Below, in pieces: positions 45,213 through 57,249 of a stretch of DNA of 64,000 bases. This DNA is from Anabas testudineus (lineage: Eukaryota; Chordata; Actinopteri; Anabantiformes; Anabantidae): positions 20,624,297-20,688,296 of the forward strand of contig NC_046622.1 of assembly GCF_900324465.2 (NCBI RefSeq), in the 5' to 3' direction. Position 1 is the first letter of the stretch, and each line of letters starts with the position of its first letter. The notes under the pieces are model-generated. The model made no database searches. It worked only from the letters and a program-made list of their open reading frames with translations, and had not been told where the DNA came from. The position numbers and the translations under genes are program-made.

Positions 45213-48200
45213 TCACCTGGTCATCACATGTTTCTTAGTGTTTTTCTCAGGCCTTAATAAAATGATGAAACATTTTGGAGCAAAGATACAGAGTAGTAAA
45301 CCATAGCTAGAAGCCAAGATAGCAAAGATCTCCACAGCAACAGTGTATTTTCCAGGAGAGCTGACGTAAGCAGGGACAAAGGCCACCCAGACAGCACAGA
45401 AGATCAGCATGCTGAAGGTGATGAGTTTGGCCTCGTTGAAGTTATCAGGGAGTTTCCGAGCAAGAAAGGCCAAAAGGAGACAGGTGCAGGCCAGCAGGCC
45501 AATGTAACCCAGAACCAGAGAGAAACCCACCATAGAAACCATGGCACACTCCAGGGTGACCTTTGACCCTTGGAAACCCACATCACGCTTAGGCACAGGA
45601 GGACTGAGGGTCAGCCATGTAGCACAGATTATAACCTGGATGAAAAGAAAATTGTGAATAAATGTACTGCAGAAAACCAAAAGTTGTATAAATATTTAAA
45701 AAGTAAAAGCACATATCATTACCTGGATACAAGTAAGAAGGCAGACACTCCCTCTCTGTTGGCCTGGGCCAAACCACTTGATCAAGGCTTCAGCACCAGG
45801 TCGAGCTGAACGAAACGCTGCAAGAACCACTATGGTTTTGACTTTAAGACAGGAAACACAAAGAACAAAGCTGATCCCAAAAGCTGCCTGCTGGAACCGA
45901 CAAGACCAGACTGATGGACGACCAATGAACCCCAGAGAGCACAAGAAGCAGAGCTTCAGAGACACAAGAAGCAGGAAGCTCAGTTCTGAGTTGTTGGCTC
46001 GTACCTACAGATGAGAAGTCACAGTCATATACATAAAGACGCAAACCTAATGAACAGCCAAACAAGGAATCCATTTTACAGTGCACAGTTCAAAATATTA
46101 AAATGTTGTTTACATTAATCTAGATTCTCACCACAGGTGTTTGACGGTAGTAAAGAAACACCACAAACACAGCTGTTGTCACAGCAGCACCAGACACAGC
46201 TGCTGTAGTCAGAGTAATACCCAACGTTTCATTGAAGGACAGGAAGTCCAGCTGACGTGGGACACACGCAGTTTGTTCAGCGTTGGACCAGAACTCTGTT
46301 GGACATTTCTCACATTGAAGGGAATCTGTGTGAGAGCAGAGAGGATCTAGAGTGAGCTCCATTACGAAAGCATAGATTTGCTACTAATGTTTTATGTTAC
46401 ATTTCTCTCACCAGTTTTATTACTAATCTCTCCTTCAGCACATGGGATACAGTCAAAGCAGCAGACAGGTTCCCCTTTCCTGTTGGTCTTTCGGGTGCCT
46501 GGGGGACAGCTGTCACTGCACACTGAAGTAGGCACCTAAAAACAGTCAACACATTTTCTCAAAGACAAATTAAAGCGATTCTAACAGCAAAACTACATTT
46601 ATAAAACTCAGAGATTCAACCAAACTATAATAATTTTCCTATTTAGCACCTGATTGGATCCTGTGCTCCATTGAATCGCTGACTCATTGAAATGGATATC
46701 AAACCCATCCACACCACCAATCAAAACTAGTTTTGTTCCTTCAGGAGTGTTCTGCCAGTTGACAAGGTCGTACTTTGCTGGAATGTCAGCACCTTGGAAA
46801 TAAAACATTTCCCCTTGTGGTGTGGTGAAGTTCACGTTGTTCAAGTGCTGCAACAGCTGTGAGATCAACAAAATACTGAAACAGGTCACATTGGAACTGA
46901 CTGTGGAAAAGAAGACTTGTCACAAATCTACTTTTGGATCATTCTCAGGTAAAGACTGACTATTGTGTATACCTCACTGGGTTTGATGTGTGCTGGAGAA
47001 GAGCAGGTGGAGCTGTTTTGAGTGATGCTGTCTATTTGGGGGCAGGAGAGAAGACTGTGAAGGGCGTGGGCTGCAGCATAAACAGCAAGGTAGACGTTAT
47101 ATGTCACTCTCAGCTCAGACATGTCAGTGAAGGGGTTCTGGACTCCGTCAAGGGACTCTGTCCCACTGCAGGGTGATAGTACAGTTTTCTGAAGAGTCCC
47201 AGTGGAAGCAAATGAAGCAGAAATATTTGTTGGATGGGTAGTGATTGTGGTGGGGGTGGCAGAGTCCAGGGGTGAGGTGGAATATGAATCGAGAGGAGAG
47301 GCCCCAGGATGACATCCAAACTCAGTCTCCCAGAATTCTCTTAAAAAAACATCACTGGGACGATCAACTGGGTTCAAACCTCTGAGAAAATGTTCAAATC
47401 CAGGTATTGTTGAACTTTTAATGGCAACACCAAGAACACCTCTTGCCACTTTACTAGTGACAGGGTCTTGGAGAAGATCACCACTGGTGCTCCAAGCCTC
47501 ACTGGCTAGAAACTGTCTGTCAGTTACCTAATCATAGCAAGAAGACACAGTTACTATCAAGTTAAACATCATTTTTAAAATGCTGTATTGTTGCTAAAAA
47601 TTAAATGCAATCCAATTAAATAATATAATATACATTATAATAAACAATTGTATTTCAAGTTCTCACGTTTATCTTGGCTAGTTGAAGAAACAGTTCCATC
47701 ACATCTGTATACCAAGTAACAACCAGAATCACTTTTGCCGTTGAGGCCTGAATTGTGAGAGCAGCTCGTCTGGCATCACTGACAATGTTTTCCCTGTTGA
47801 GAGATTCAATGAATGCCAGACACACCCCCGAATCCTGAGTCTCCTCCTGGAATATCTGAGACATATGAATAAAAGATAAGAAATAGAAACATAAAACAAG
47901 AGGAATAGTAAGAAGAAATGTATTTTAATACATGTACTAATAAACATTTATAATATAAATAATAATAATAATTAATTAATTAATTAATTAATTAAATAAC
48001 AAATGGAAACACCTTTATTGTTGTGTGGCCATAATTACTGTTTGCTACTACTGCACCAATCCAAGTCCATTTGAAGCGTATGGCAAGCTGAGCAAATACT
48101 CGGGCTTGGTACATATCACTTGGGATGGTCCTGAAGAAGTTTGGATACTGGAGTCTGTCACTTAGACAGGGGCAGGTTGAGAGGTAACTAATCTGAAAGA

Positions 48201-49317
48201 CAGAGATAAAACACATGAGACGTTTTGAAATTGATACAGATAAAGACTTTTTATCTTTAGCCCCAAAGCTGTTTTTTACCCTAAAAGAAAATTTCAGTGC
48301 TGTTTAGCAAAAATGTACAGAGTAATAGATACAGTCAGGACAAAGATAAAGTTGAAGCAGTAGAGCCTTAAAAATGCCAGTAACTCTACATAACATGAAA
48401 TTAATGAGAAAATGCTTCAGCACAGTGTTCACAGTGTATTACAAACAAGACTTACTAAAGGTACAGAGACTGGTGCAAGGATTCTGGAGAGTATCTCAGC
48501 TGTTATGGAAGACGCAGCACCAATAATAAGGGGAACAGCATGATCATCTAATGACAGCATTTCCACATAAATTAGGTTAAATGTTACACAAACAATAACA
48601 ATTTTAACACAGCTTTGTATTCTTTTTACTGTCAATGTAAGTTTGACGGCAATATAAAGCAAGTTACCTCTGCTCTCAGTAGAATCATTTGTAAAATCAC
48701 AGGTGGTGCTGTCTCCTCCTGCTAGTGACAGCGCTGCCTGGGGAGCCCAAGGCGGACGGCTACAGCAATCAAAAATATGGTAGCCCAGCCTCACACCTGG
48801 CAGCAGTGATTTACTATGATTGATTTCTTCTAGGGCAAAGACCATTGCATACATATACTGCAAGGGAGCATACTGCAAACTGAGACCATGAGTGAAAAAG
48901 ATTTAGAAAACTATCAGTCAGTATATATAACAGATTGATTTTGATCTACATTTTCCATCATTTCATAAAGAAAAAAAAAAGAAAAATGCAAAGACATTAA
49001 TTCTTTTTTATGATGATTAGCAAATTAGTGCAGTTTTACTAGGCATTTTACCCAGTGCAAGGTTTGTAGTGGGGCAGCTGTGTGAAGTCATGGTCTATAG
49101 CTGGTGTTTGGTAATGAAGATTAAAGAGTCCACCAATTACTAAATCTCCATCCTGGAACAGACCCTGGCTGCTCGGTGAACCCCATCGAGAACAGGTCTT
49201 AGTCTGAACACCCTGCAGTGCAATGTTGAGCCCCAGCTGATTCCCCACAAGCCCCAAAAGGAGCAGGGATAGGACTGAGTAGGTCCACAGAGTGAAATGC
49301 CAGGAGAACCAACACAT
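45213..49317 (-). CDS. OlfC (V2R-type) olfactory receptor 5
   Basis: Eleven in-frame exons, 907 residues: 49317-49052, 48879-48668, 48547-48456, 48192-48013, 47855-47667, 47527-46973, 46856-46650, 46535-46412, 46325-46132, 46004-45723, 45635-45213. I chose the ATG at 49317 ([20 protein letters not shown]) because it matches the start of genes 3 and 4; an ATG seven codons upstream is also in frame. Domains and motifs are as in gene 3: [84 protein letters not shown]. Exon 2 is seven codons shorter than in gene 3. It is most similar to gene 6, about 7 kb away, including introns. Complete and apparently functional. Confidence 0.9.
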
Positions 49318-49554
49318 GGATGCAGCTGTACTGAACAATAAAGTACAATATATATATATAATATAACTAATTAGGCAGCTTGTTTGCCAGTCTGCAGGAA
49401 AAATAATTTTTATGATACTTTATGATATCCACCTGTAAAACAAATAAGCAGTTCAAACTGTTAAAAACATATATTTTCATTGGCAACTGATAAGATATCA
49501 CAAATCCAACATACCTCCTCCTCCTCCTCTGAACAGTTGACATGTTGAGGTGGA

Positions 49555-49562
49555 TATTTATA
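49555..49562 (-). promoter_or_regulatory. TATA-like box of OlfC gene 5
   Basis: TATAAATA on the - strand, 238 bases before the chosen start codon. A pyrimidine-rich acceptor (TTTGTTTTACAG then GTGG) lies between, suggesting a spliced 5' leader. Confidence 0.45.
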
Positions 49563-50319
49563 ATAGATGTAAAGCATTATATCAAGCAAGTAAACATGAT
49601 GGCAGATACAAACAAGCTCAAATCCCTCCTCTCAAGAGTAACTGTAAATTAACAGCTGAGTAATTGCAAGAGAGCAGTGTTTGTGTAGGTGGAAGGTGTG
49701 TGTGTAAATTGTTTACTTTTTTTTGCAAACTTTGAGTTTTCTCCTTTTTCTTAGACGCATGATAAAAGATATACTAATGAGTGGACGCTTGGAAACAGCT
49801 ATATATTTATGTATTTTTATTATATTTTTTATTGTTGGTTTTATTTACTCAAATAATAATAAATTGATCACATAAACAAAAAGTGAACAAGTATTTTTTT
49901 TAAACGCAATAATGGTCAAATCTAATTTGTATTCATAAAAAAAACCCAATAGTTGTTCAGCTTCTTTCATACCAACTCAATGGGGTTCCAATTTGGTTAT
50001 TAAGCTTGTCAAGCCATACATGACAATATTTTAGCAGCAACAACAAGGACTTATCAGTCCAGAATAGGTTCCAGTCATCTAAACTTGACTTTTTGGTGGT
50101 CCATTTTTATTTTCATTTTTTTGTCTCTTTACGACCAAAACCAAATCTTTAATACTACAGCTTCTTCCATATATATTTTATTGTCTTGGTTTAGATAGAT
50201 AGATAGATTATTTGGGAAGACTTGCATTTTACTACAAATTTTTTTAGATACTGTGATTTATATCCTTCGATAACTCACTGAAGTCCACATTATTAACTAA
50301 TATTATGCGCCTTAAATAA
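49563..50319. other. Spacer upstream of OlfC gene 5
   Basis: AT-rich. The first 300 bases match the region upstream of gene 6 (56697-57000). A short GATA run is at about 50190-50210. No gene seen. Confidence 0.45.
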
Positions 50320-51260
50320 TAACACCAAAAATTCTAATATTTCATGTCTTTACTGAGAACAACCATAAAACCTCATAGTGCTAGTGAAAAAAAAACATGT
50401 GAATTAATAACTGGTTGACTGGTTGTTTTGTCCTGTTGCATCACCCAACTTCTAGTTGCTGTCATTTCAGCTGTCGTACAGACATTCTCACATTATGGTG
50501 AAAAAAAGTTTTGATACACTTGGGAATTCATCTTCCTCTCAATCACTGTAAGCTGGTCAGGCCCTGATGCAACAAAGCAGGCCCAAATCATGATGTTTCC
50601 TCCACCATACTTTACGACTGGGATGATGTTTTCATGATGATATGCAGTGCCTTTTTTATGCCAAATGTAGTGTTGTGTATTTTTTTTCCAAATAGTTCAA
50701 TCTTACTTTCATCAACCACAAAACATTTTTCCAATACTGCTGTGGAGTCTCTATGTGCTCTTTCGCAAACTTCAGACATGCAGCAATGTAGTATTAGCTT
50801 CCTTAATAGTGTCCTGCCATAGACACGCTGCTTGTTTAATGTTTTACCTACTCTAGACTCATGAACACAGATGATAGACAGTTCTAGACATGCCTTTAAA
50901 TCTTTAACTGTCACTAGGAGTTGTTTCTTTACCTCATTAATGACTGTTCATTAGGCTCTTGGGGTCATTGGACTGGCCGCCGACTTCTTGGTAGAGTAGC
51001 CACAGTCCCAAAGGGTCTCCATTTGTAGATTGTTTGACTAAGCGTATTCTTCTTGTATGTATGTAAGTAAAGTAGCTGTAGTCCACACCTCCAAACAAAG
51101 TTTCCTAACTTATGCTAACACCTGACTCCAATAAGCTCTCAAGTCATTATTCAAAAGGGTTTTATGGTTATTCTCAATAAAGACGTGGACGATCAGAATT
51201 TCTTTGTCTCATTACTTCAGGAACATTGTATTTGTTAATTCTCTTGACTTAGATTTAGAT

Positions 51261-51270
<10 letters not shown>
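50320..51270 (-). mobile_element. Tc1-like element, decayed, both ends present
   Basis: The - strand codes a broken transposase with VVDESKIELFG (second catalytic Asp), a region around HHENIIPVVKYGGGNIMIW and a FVASGPDQL-like tail. Inverted ends share 'ttttatggttgttctca' (left, on the - strand at about 50357-50375) and 'ttttatggttattctcaata' (right, 51161-51180), so the element spans about 950 bases. Confidence 0.7.

Positions 51271-51316
<46 letters not shown>
51264..51316. repeat. TA microsatellite
   Basis: About 26 TA units at the edge of the Tc1 element. A similar run lies at 62856-62908 in the same place relative to the next OlfC gene. Confidence 0.9.
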
Positions 51317-51319
<3 letters not shown>

Positions 51320-51679
51320 TATAAAAACTATTATTTTTATTTATCTTGTGTTTTATTTTTCTGTTTTCTTCAAGGTTTGTTACATTACTAATACTTTTTT
51401 ACACTGAAATAAAACAGACTAATAGGGTTAGAAAATAGACTTAACTCTAAGTGATCTACAGACAGTAGCAATGGAAAGTGCTCATTCTGACACTCAAATT
51501 TATTCATATTTTAGGAAACTAAATATAACAACTGTAATGTTAGGTCAAAGTCCTACTGTATACAAAGTCATAAATCCAAGCAGGTTGACTGGTGGATGGA
51601 AAATAATGAATTCAATGGCTAATAAAGCCTGTTTGGTTAATATCAACAAAACTTTTATTCACATTGCTACTTTTTTCAA

Positions 51680-54600
51680 CTATCTGGCCCTGACATGTTT
51701 CTTAGTGTTTTTTTCAGGCCTGAGGAGAATAATGAAACATTTTGGAGCAAAGATACAGAGCAGTAAACCATAGCTAGAAGCCAAGATAGCAAAGATCTCC
51801 ACAGCAACAGTGTATTTTCCAGGAGAGCTGACATAAGCAGGGACAAAGGCCACCCAGACAGCACAGAAGATCAGCATGCTGAAGGTGATGAGTTTGGCCT
51901 CGTTGAAGTTATCAGGGAGTTTCCGAGCAAGAAAAGCCAAAAGGAGACAGGTGCAGGCCAGCAGGCCAATGTAACCCAGAACCAGAGAGAAACCCACCAT
52001 AGAAACCATGGCACACTCCAGGGTGACCTTTGACCCTTGGAAACCCACATCACGCTTAGGCACAGGAGGACTGAGGGTCAGCCATGTAGCACAGATTATA
52101 ACCTGGATGAAAAGAAAATGTGATTAAATGTACTGCAGAAAACCAAAAGTTGTATAAATATTTAAAAAGTAAAAGCACATATTATTACTTGGATACAAGT
52201 AAGAAGGCAGACACTCCCTCTCTGTTGGCCTGGGCCAAACCACTTGATCAAGGCTTCAGCACCAGGTCGAGCTGAACGAAATGCTGCAAGAACCACTATG
52301 GTTTTGACTTTGAGACAGGAAACACAAAGAACAAAGCTGATCCCAAAAGCTGCCTGCTGGAACCGACAAGACCAGACTGATGGACGACCAATGAACCCCA
52401 GAGAGCACAAGAAGCAGAGCTTCAGAGACACAAGAAGCAGGAAGCTCAGTTCTGAATTGTTGGCTCGTACCTACAGATGAGAAGTCACAGTCATATACAC
52501 AAAAGATGACAAAATGAACAGCCAGACTTTTATGACTTCTTCATCAAGAACTCAACAGGGCTGTGGCAAACAAACAAACAAACAAACAAAAGTAGAGGCC
52601 AACTTCAAGCCAATTACACAAGACACCATCAAGTGCAGCATTTCCCAAGGAGATGCTCTGCCCCCATTGCTGTTCTGCATAGGTCCAAACCCTCTTATAG
52701 AGAGCTTCATTAAGAACTGTTACAGACACTGATTACAGAACTGAGCAACTTCAAGTCCAAGTTCAAGTTTAAATGAGAATTAGAGTAAAAGAAAAACTGG
52801 ACAAAAAAAGAGAATATTTACTTGTACTTGTTATTTTTTGTGATGCTAGATATAGTATGTCTATGATTGCTAGAGTTCTAATGCTTTGAGACAATGCAGC
52901 ACAGAACAATGTTGTGTAAGTTAGAAATAGGATAGATCAAGAAAAGTAGAAGTCCTGAGGTCAAATGTCCATAAAAAGTCATTGAGAATGAGTAAAATAA
53001 GATTCTGTGGGAATTCCAAATAGAGACTGATAAACTGACGATAGTAGTGTTGGACAACCATCAAGGACATCAGGAAGAAGGAACACGAGAAGACTGTCCA
53101 GAAGAATGCCGTCATAGGAACAGCAAATATATTGCACAGGAACCTGAAGCTCCCAGTCCCCTGGAAGAGTCAGTGTTATAAAAAAAATACTTAACTAATA
53201 AAATACAAATTTATGTGAATTCTCACCACAGGTGTTTGACGGTTGCAAAGAAACACCACAAACACAGCTGCTGTCACTGTGGCACCAAATACAGCTGCTG
53301 TAGTCAATGTAATGCCCAATGTTTCATTAAAGGACAGGAAGTCCAGTTGACGTGGGACACAGGCAGTTCGTTTGGCATTTGACCAGAACTCTGATGGACA
53401 CTGATCACAGTGAAGAGAACCTGTATTGAAAAAGAGGAGGTGAAGAGACAGTACAGAAATACAAGTATAAAGCAGATGTAACGGGAACGGCATCAGCTAC
53501 TGTTCTACATTAGACACACTCACCAGTTTTATTACTAATCTCTCCTTCAGCACATGGGATACAGTCAAAGCAGCAGACAGGTTCCCCTTTCCTGTTGGTC
53601 TTTCGGGTGCCTGGGTGACAGCTGTCACTGCACACTGAAGTAGGCACCTAAAAACAGTCAACACATTTTCTCAAAGACAAATTAAAGCGATTCTAACGGC
53701 AAAGCTACATTTATAAAACTCAGAGATTCAACCAAACTATAATAATTTTCCTATTTAGCACCTGATTGGATCCTGTGCTCCACTGAATCGCTGACTCATT
53801 GAGGTGGATATCAAACCCATCCACACAACCGATCAAAACTAGTTTTGTTCCTTCAGGTGTGTTCTGCCAGTTGACAAGGTCGTACTTTGCTGGAATGTCA
53901 GCACCTTGGAAATAAAACATTTCCCCTTGTGGTGTGGTGAAGTTCACGTTGTTCAAGTGCTGCAACAGCTGTGAGATCAACAAAATACTGAAACAGGTCA
54001 CATTGGAACTGACTGTGGAAAAGAAGACTTATCACAAATCTACTTTTGGATCATTCTCAGGTAAAGACTGACTATTGTGTATACCTCACTGGGTTTGATG
54101 TGTGCTGGAGAAGAGCAGGTGGAGCTGTTTTGAGTGATGCTGTCTATTTGGGGGCAGGAGAGAAGACTGTGAAGGGCATGAGCTGCAGCATAAACAGCAA
54201 GGTAGACGTTATATGTCACTCTCAGCTCAGACATGTCAGTGAAGGGGTTCTGGACTCCGTCAAGGGACTCTGTCCCACTGCAGGGTGATAGTACAGCTCT
54301 TTGAAGAGTCCCAGTGGCAGCAAATGAAGCAGAAATATTTGTTGGATGGGTAGTGCTTGTGGTGGGGGTGGCAGAGTCCAGAGGTGAGGTGGAATATGAA
54401 TCGAGAGGAGAGGCCCCAGGATGACATCCAAACTCAGTCTCCCAGAATTCTCTTAAAAAAACATCACTGGGACGATCAACTGGGTTCAAACCTCTGAGAA
54501 AATGTTCAAATCCAGGTATTGTTGAACTTTTAATGGCAACACCAAGAACAGCTCTTGCCACTTCACTAGTGACAGGGTCTTGGAGAAGATCACCACTGGT

Positions 54601-56427
54601 GCTCCAAGCCTCACTGGCTAGAAACTGTCTGTCAGTTACCTAATCATAGCAAGAAGACACAGTTATTATCAAGTTAAACATCATTTTTAAAATGCTGTAT
54701 TGTTGATAAAAATTAAATGCCTCCATTTGCATTTGCATTATATAATATAATATACATTATAAAATACAATTGTATTTCAAGTTCTTACGTTTATATTGGC
54801 TAGTTGAAGAAACAGTTCCATCACATCTGTATACCAAGTAACAACCAGAATCACTTTTGCCGTTGAGGCCTGGATTGTGAGAGCAGCTCGTCTGGCATCA
54901 CTGACAATGTTTTCCCTGTTGAGAGATTCAATGAATGCTAGACACACCCCCGAATCCTGAGTCTCCTCCTGGAATATCTGAGACATATGAATAAAAGATA
55001 AGAAATAGAAACATAAAACAAGAGGAATAGTAAGAAGAAATGTATTTTAATACATGTACTAATAAACATTTATAATATAAATAATAATTAATTAATTAAT
55101 TAATTAATTAATTAAATAACAAATGGAAACACCTTTATTGTTGTGTGGCCATAATTATTGTCTTCAATCACTGCACCAATCCAAGTCCATTTGAAGCGTA
55201 TGGCAAGCTGAGCAAATACTCGGGCTTGGTACATATCACTTGGGATGGTCCTGAAGAAGTTTGGATACTGGAGTCTGTCACTTAGACAGGGGCAGGTTGA
55301 GAGGTAACTAATCTGAAAGACAGAGATAAAACACATGAGACGTTTTGAAATTGATACAGATAAAGACTTTTTATCTTTAGCCCCAAAGCTGTTTTTTACC
55401 CTAAAAGAAAATTTCTGTACTGTTTAGCAAAAATGTACAGAGCAATAGATACAGTCAGGAAAAAGATACGGTTGAAGCAGTAGAGCCTTAAAAATGCCAG
55501 TAACTCTACATAACATGAAATTAATGAGAAAATGCTTCAGCACAGTGTTCACAGTGTATTACAAACAAGACTTACTAAAGGTACAGAGACTGGTGCAAGG
55601 ATTCTGGAGAGTATCTCAGCTGTTATGGAAGACGCAGCACCAATAATAAGGGGAACAGCATGATCATCTAATGACAGCATTTCCACATAAATTAGGTTAA
55701 ATGTTACACACACAATAACAATTTTAACACAGCTTTGTATTCTTTTTACTGTCAATGTAAGTTTGAGAGCAAGTTACCTCTGCTCTCAGTAGAATCATTT
55801 GTAAAATCACAGGTGGTACTGTCTCCTCCTGCTAGTGACAGCGCTGCCTGGGGAGCCCAAGGCGGACGGCTACAGCAATCAAAAATATGGTAGCCCAGCC
55901 TCACACCTGGCAGCAGTGATTTACTATGATTGATTTCTTCTAGGGCAAAGACCATTGCATACATATACTGCAAGGGAGCATACTGCAAACTGAGACCATG
56001 AGTGAGAAAGATTTAGAAAACTATCAGTCAGTATATATAAAAGATTGATTTTGATCTACATTTTCCATAATTTCATAAAGAAAAAAAAAAGAAAAATGCA
56101 AAGACATTCATTCTTTTTTATGATAATTAGCAAATTAGTTCAGTTTTAGTAGGCATTTTACCCAGTGCAAAGTTTGTAGTGGGGCAGCTGTGTGAAGTCA
56201 TGGTCTATAGCTGGTGTTTGGTAATGAAGATTAAAGAGTCCACCAATTACTAAATCTCCATCCTGGAACAGACCCTGACTGCTCGGTGAACCCCATCGAG
56301 AACAGGTCTTAGTCTGAACACCCTGCAGTGCCATGTTGAGCCCCAGCTGATTCCCCACAAGCCCCAAAAGGAGCAGGGATAGGACTGAGTAGGTCCACAG
56401 AGTGAAATGCCAGGAGAACCAACACAT
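51680..56427 (-). CDS. OlfC (V2R-type) olfactory receptor 6
   Basis: Eleven in-frame exons, 907 residues: 56427-56162, 55989-55778, 55667-55576, 55312-55133, 54977-54789, 54639-54085, 53968-53762, 53647-53524, 53420-53227, 52470-52189, 52102-51680. Nearly identical to gene 5 from exon 1 to exon 8, including introns; one visible difference is AVIEDNNYG for AVVANSNYG beside the ligand pocket. The ninth exon differs clearly from genes 3 to 5: [20 protein letters not shown] against [20 protein letters not shown]. The intron after it is 756 bases long, against about 130-170 in the sisters, and holds LINE-like sequence. Seven-helix motifs are complete ([43 protein letters not shown]). Apparently functional. 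Confidence 0.9.
52500..53180 (+). mobile_element. LINE-like fragment in the intron of OlfC gene 6
   Basis: The + strand reads [20 protein letters not shown] and [12 protein letters not shown], like the QGDxLSPLLFxxxxNPLS box of several LINE reverse transcriptases. It is short and frame-broken. The same insertion begins again at 63945-64000 in gene 7, so it predates the gene 6/7 split or was copied by conversion. Confidence 0.5.
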
Positions 56428-56688
56428 GGATGCAGCTGTACTGAACAATAAAGTACAATATATATATATATATAATATAACTAATTAGGCAGCTTGTTTG
56501 CCAGTCTGCAGGAAAAATAATTTTTATGATACTTTATGATATCCACCTGTAAAACAAATAAGCAGTTCAAACAGTTAAAAACATATATTTTCATGCACTA
56601 TATGTAATTTTCATTGGCAACTGATAAGATATCACAAATCCAACATACCTCCTCCTCCTCCTCTGAACAGTTGACATGTTGAGGTGGA

Positions 56689-56696
56689 TATTTATA
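56689..56696 (-). promoter_or_regulatory. TATA-like box of OlfC gene 6
   Basis: TATAAATA on the - strand, 262 bases before the chosen start codon, in the same context as at 49555. Confidence 0.45.
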
Positions 56697-57249
56697 ATAG
56701 ATGTAAAGCATTATATCAAGCAAGTAAACATGATGGCAGTTACAAACAAGCTCAAATCCCTCCTCTCAGGAGTAACTGTAAATTAACATCTGCATAATCG
56801 CAAACGAGTGGTGTTTGTGTAGAAAAGTATGTGGAAAGTCGAAGGTGTGTGTGTAAATTGTCTCCTTTTTTTTGCAAACTTTGAGTTCTCTCCTTTTTCT
56901 TACATGCATTATAAAATATACACTAATGAGTGGATGATTGGAAACAGCTATAGATTTATGTATTTTTATTACTATTTTGTTTGTTTTATTTACTCATATT
57001 TTTGTACACATAAATAATATAAATAAATAAGAATTTTTAAGCATTTTTGAACACAATCAGGAAGAATGCTTGGTCATTGTCTTCCTGCAATATTAAGTTA
57101 TCCCCAGTCAGTTGTTGCACAGAGGGAATGGATCACCTCTTCAGTGTGGTATCTATGCTAAGGATACCTTGTAGATCCCCAGTTTACTGAATATGCCAAT
57201 AACTACTAAACAGCATGCATGTTCATGTTTTGTCTCCAAAACCAAAACA
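56697..57249. other. Spacer upstream of OlfC gene 6
   Basis: The first 300 bases match 49563-49860 upstream of gene 5. After about 57000 the similarity ends and no gene is recognised. Confidence 0.4.
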
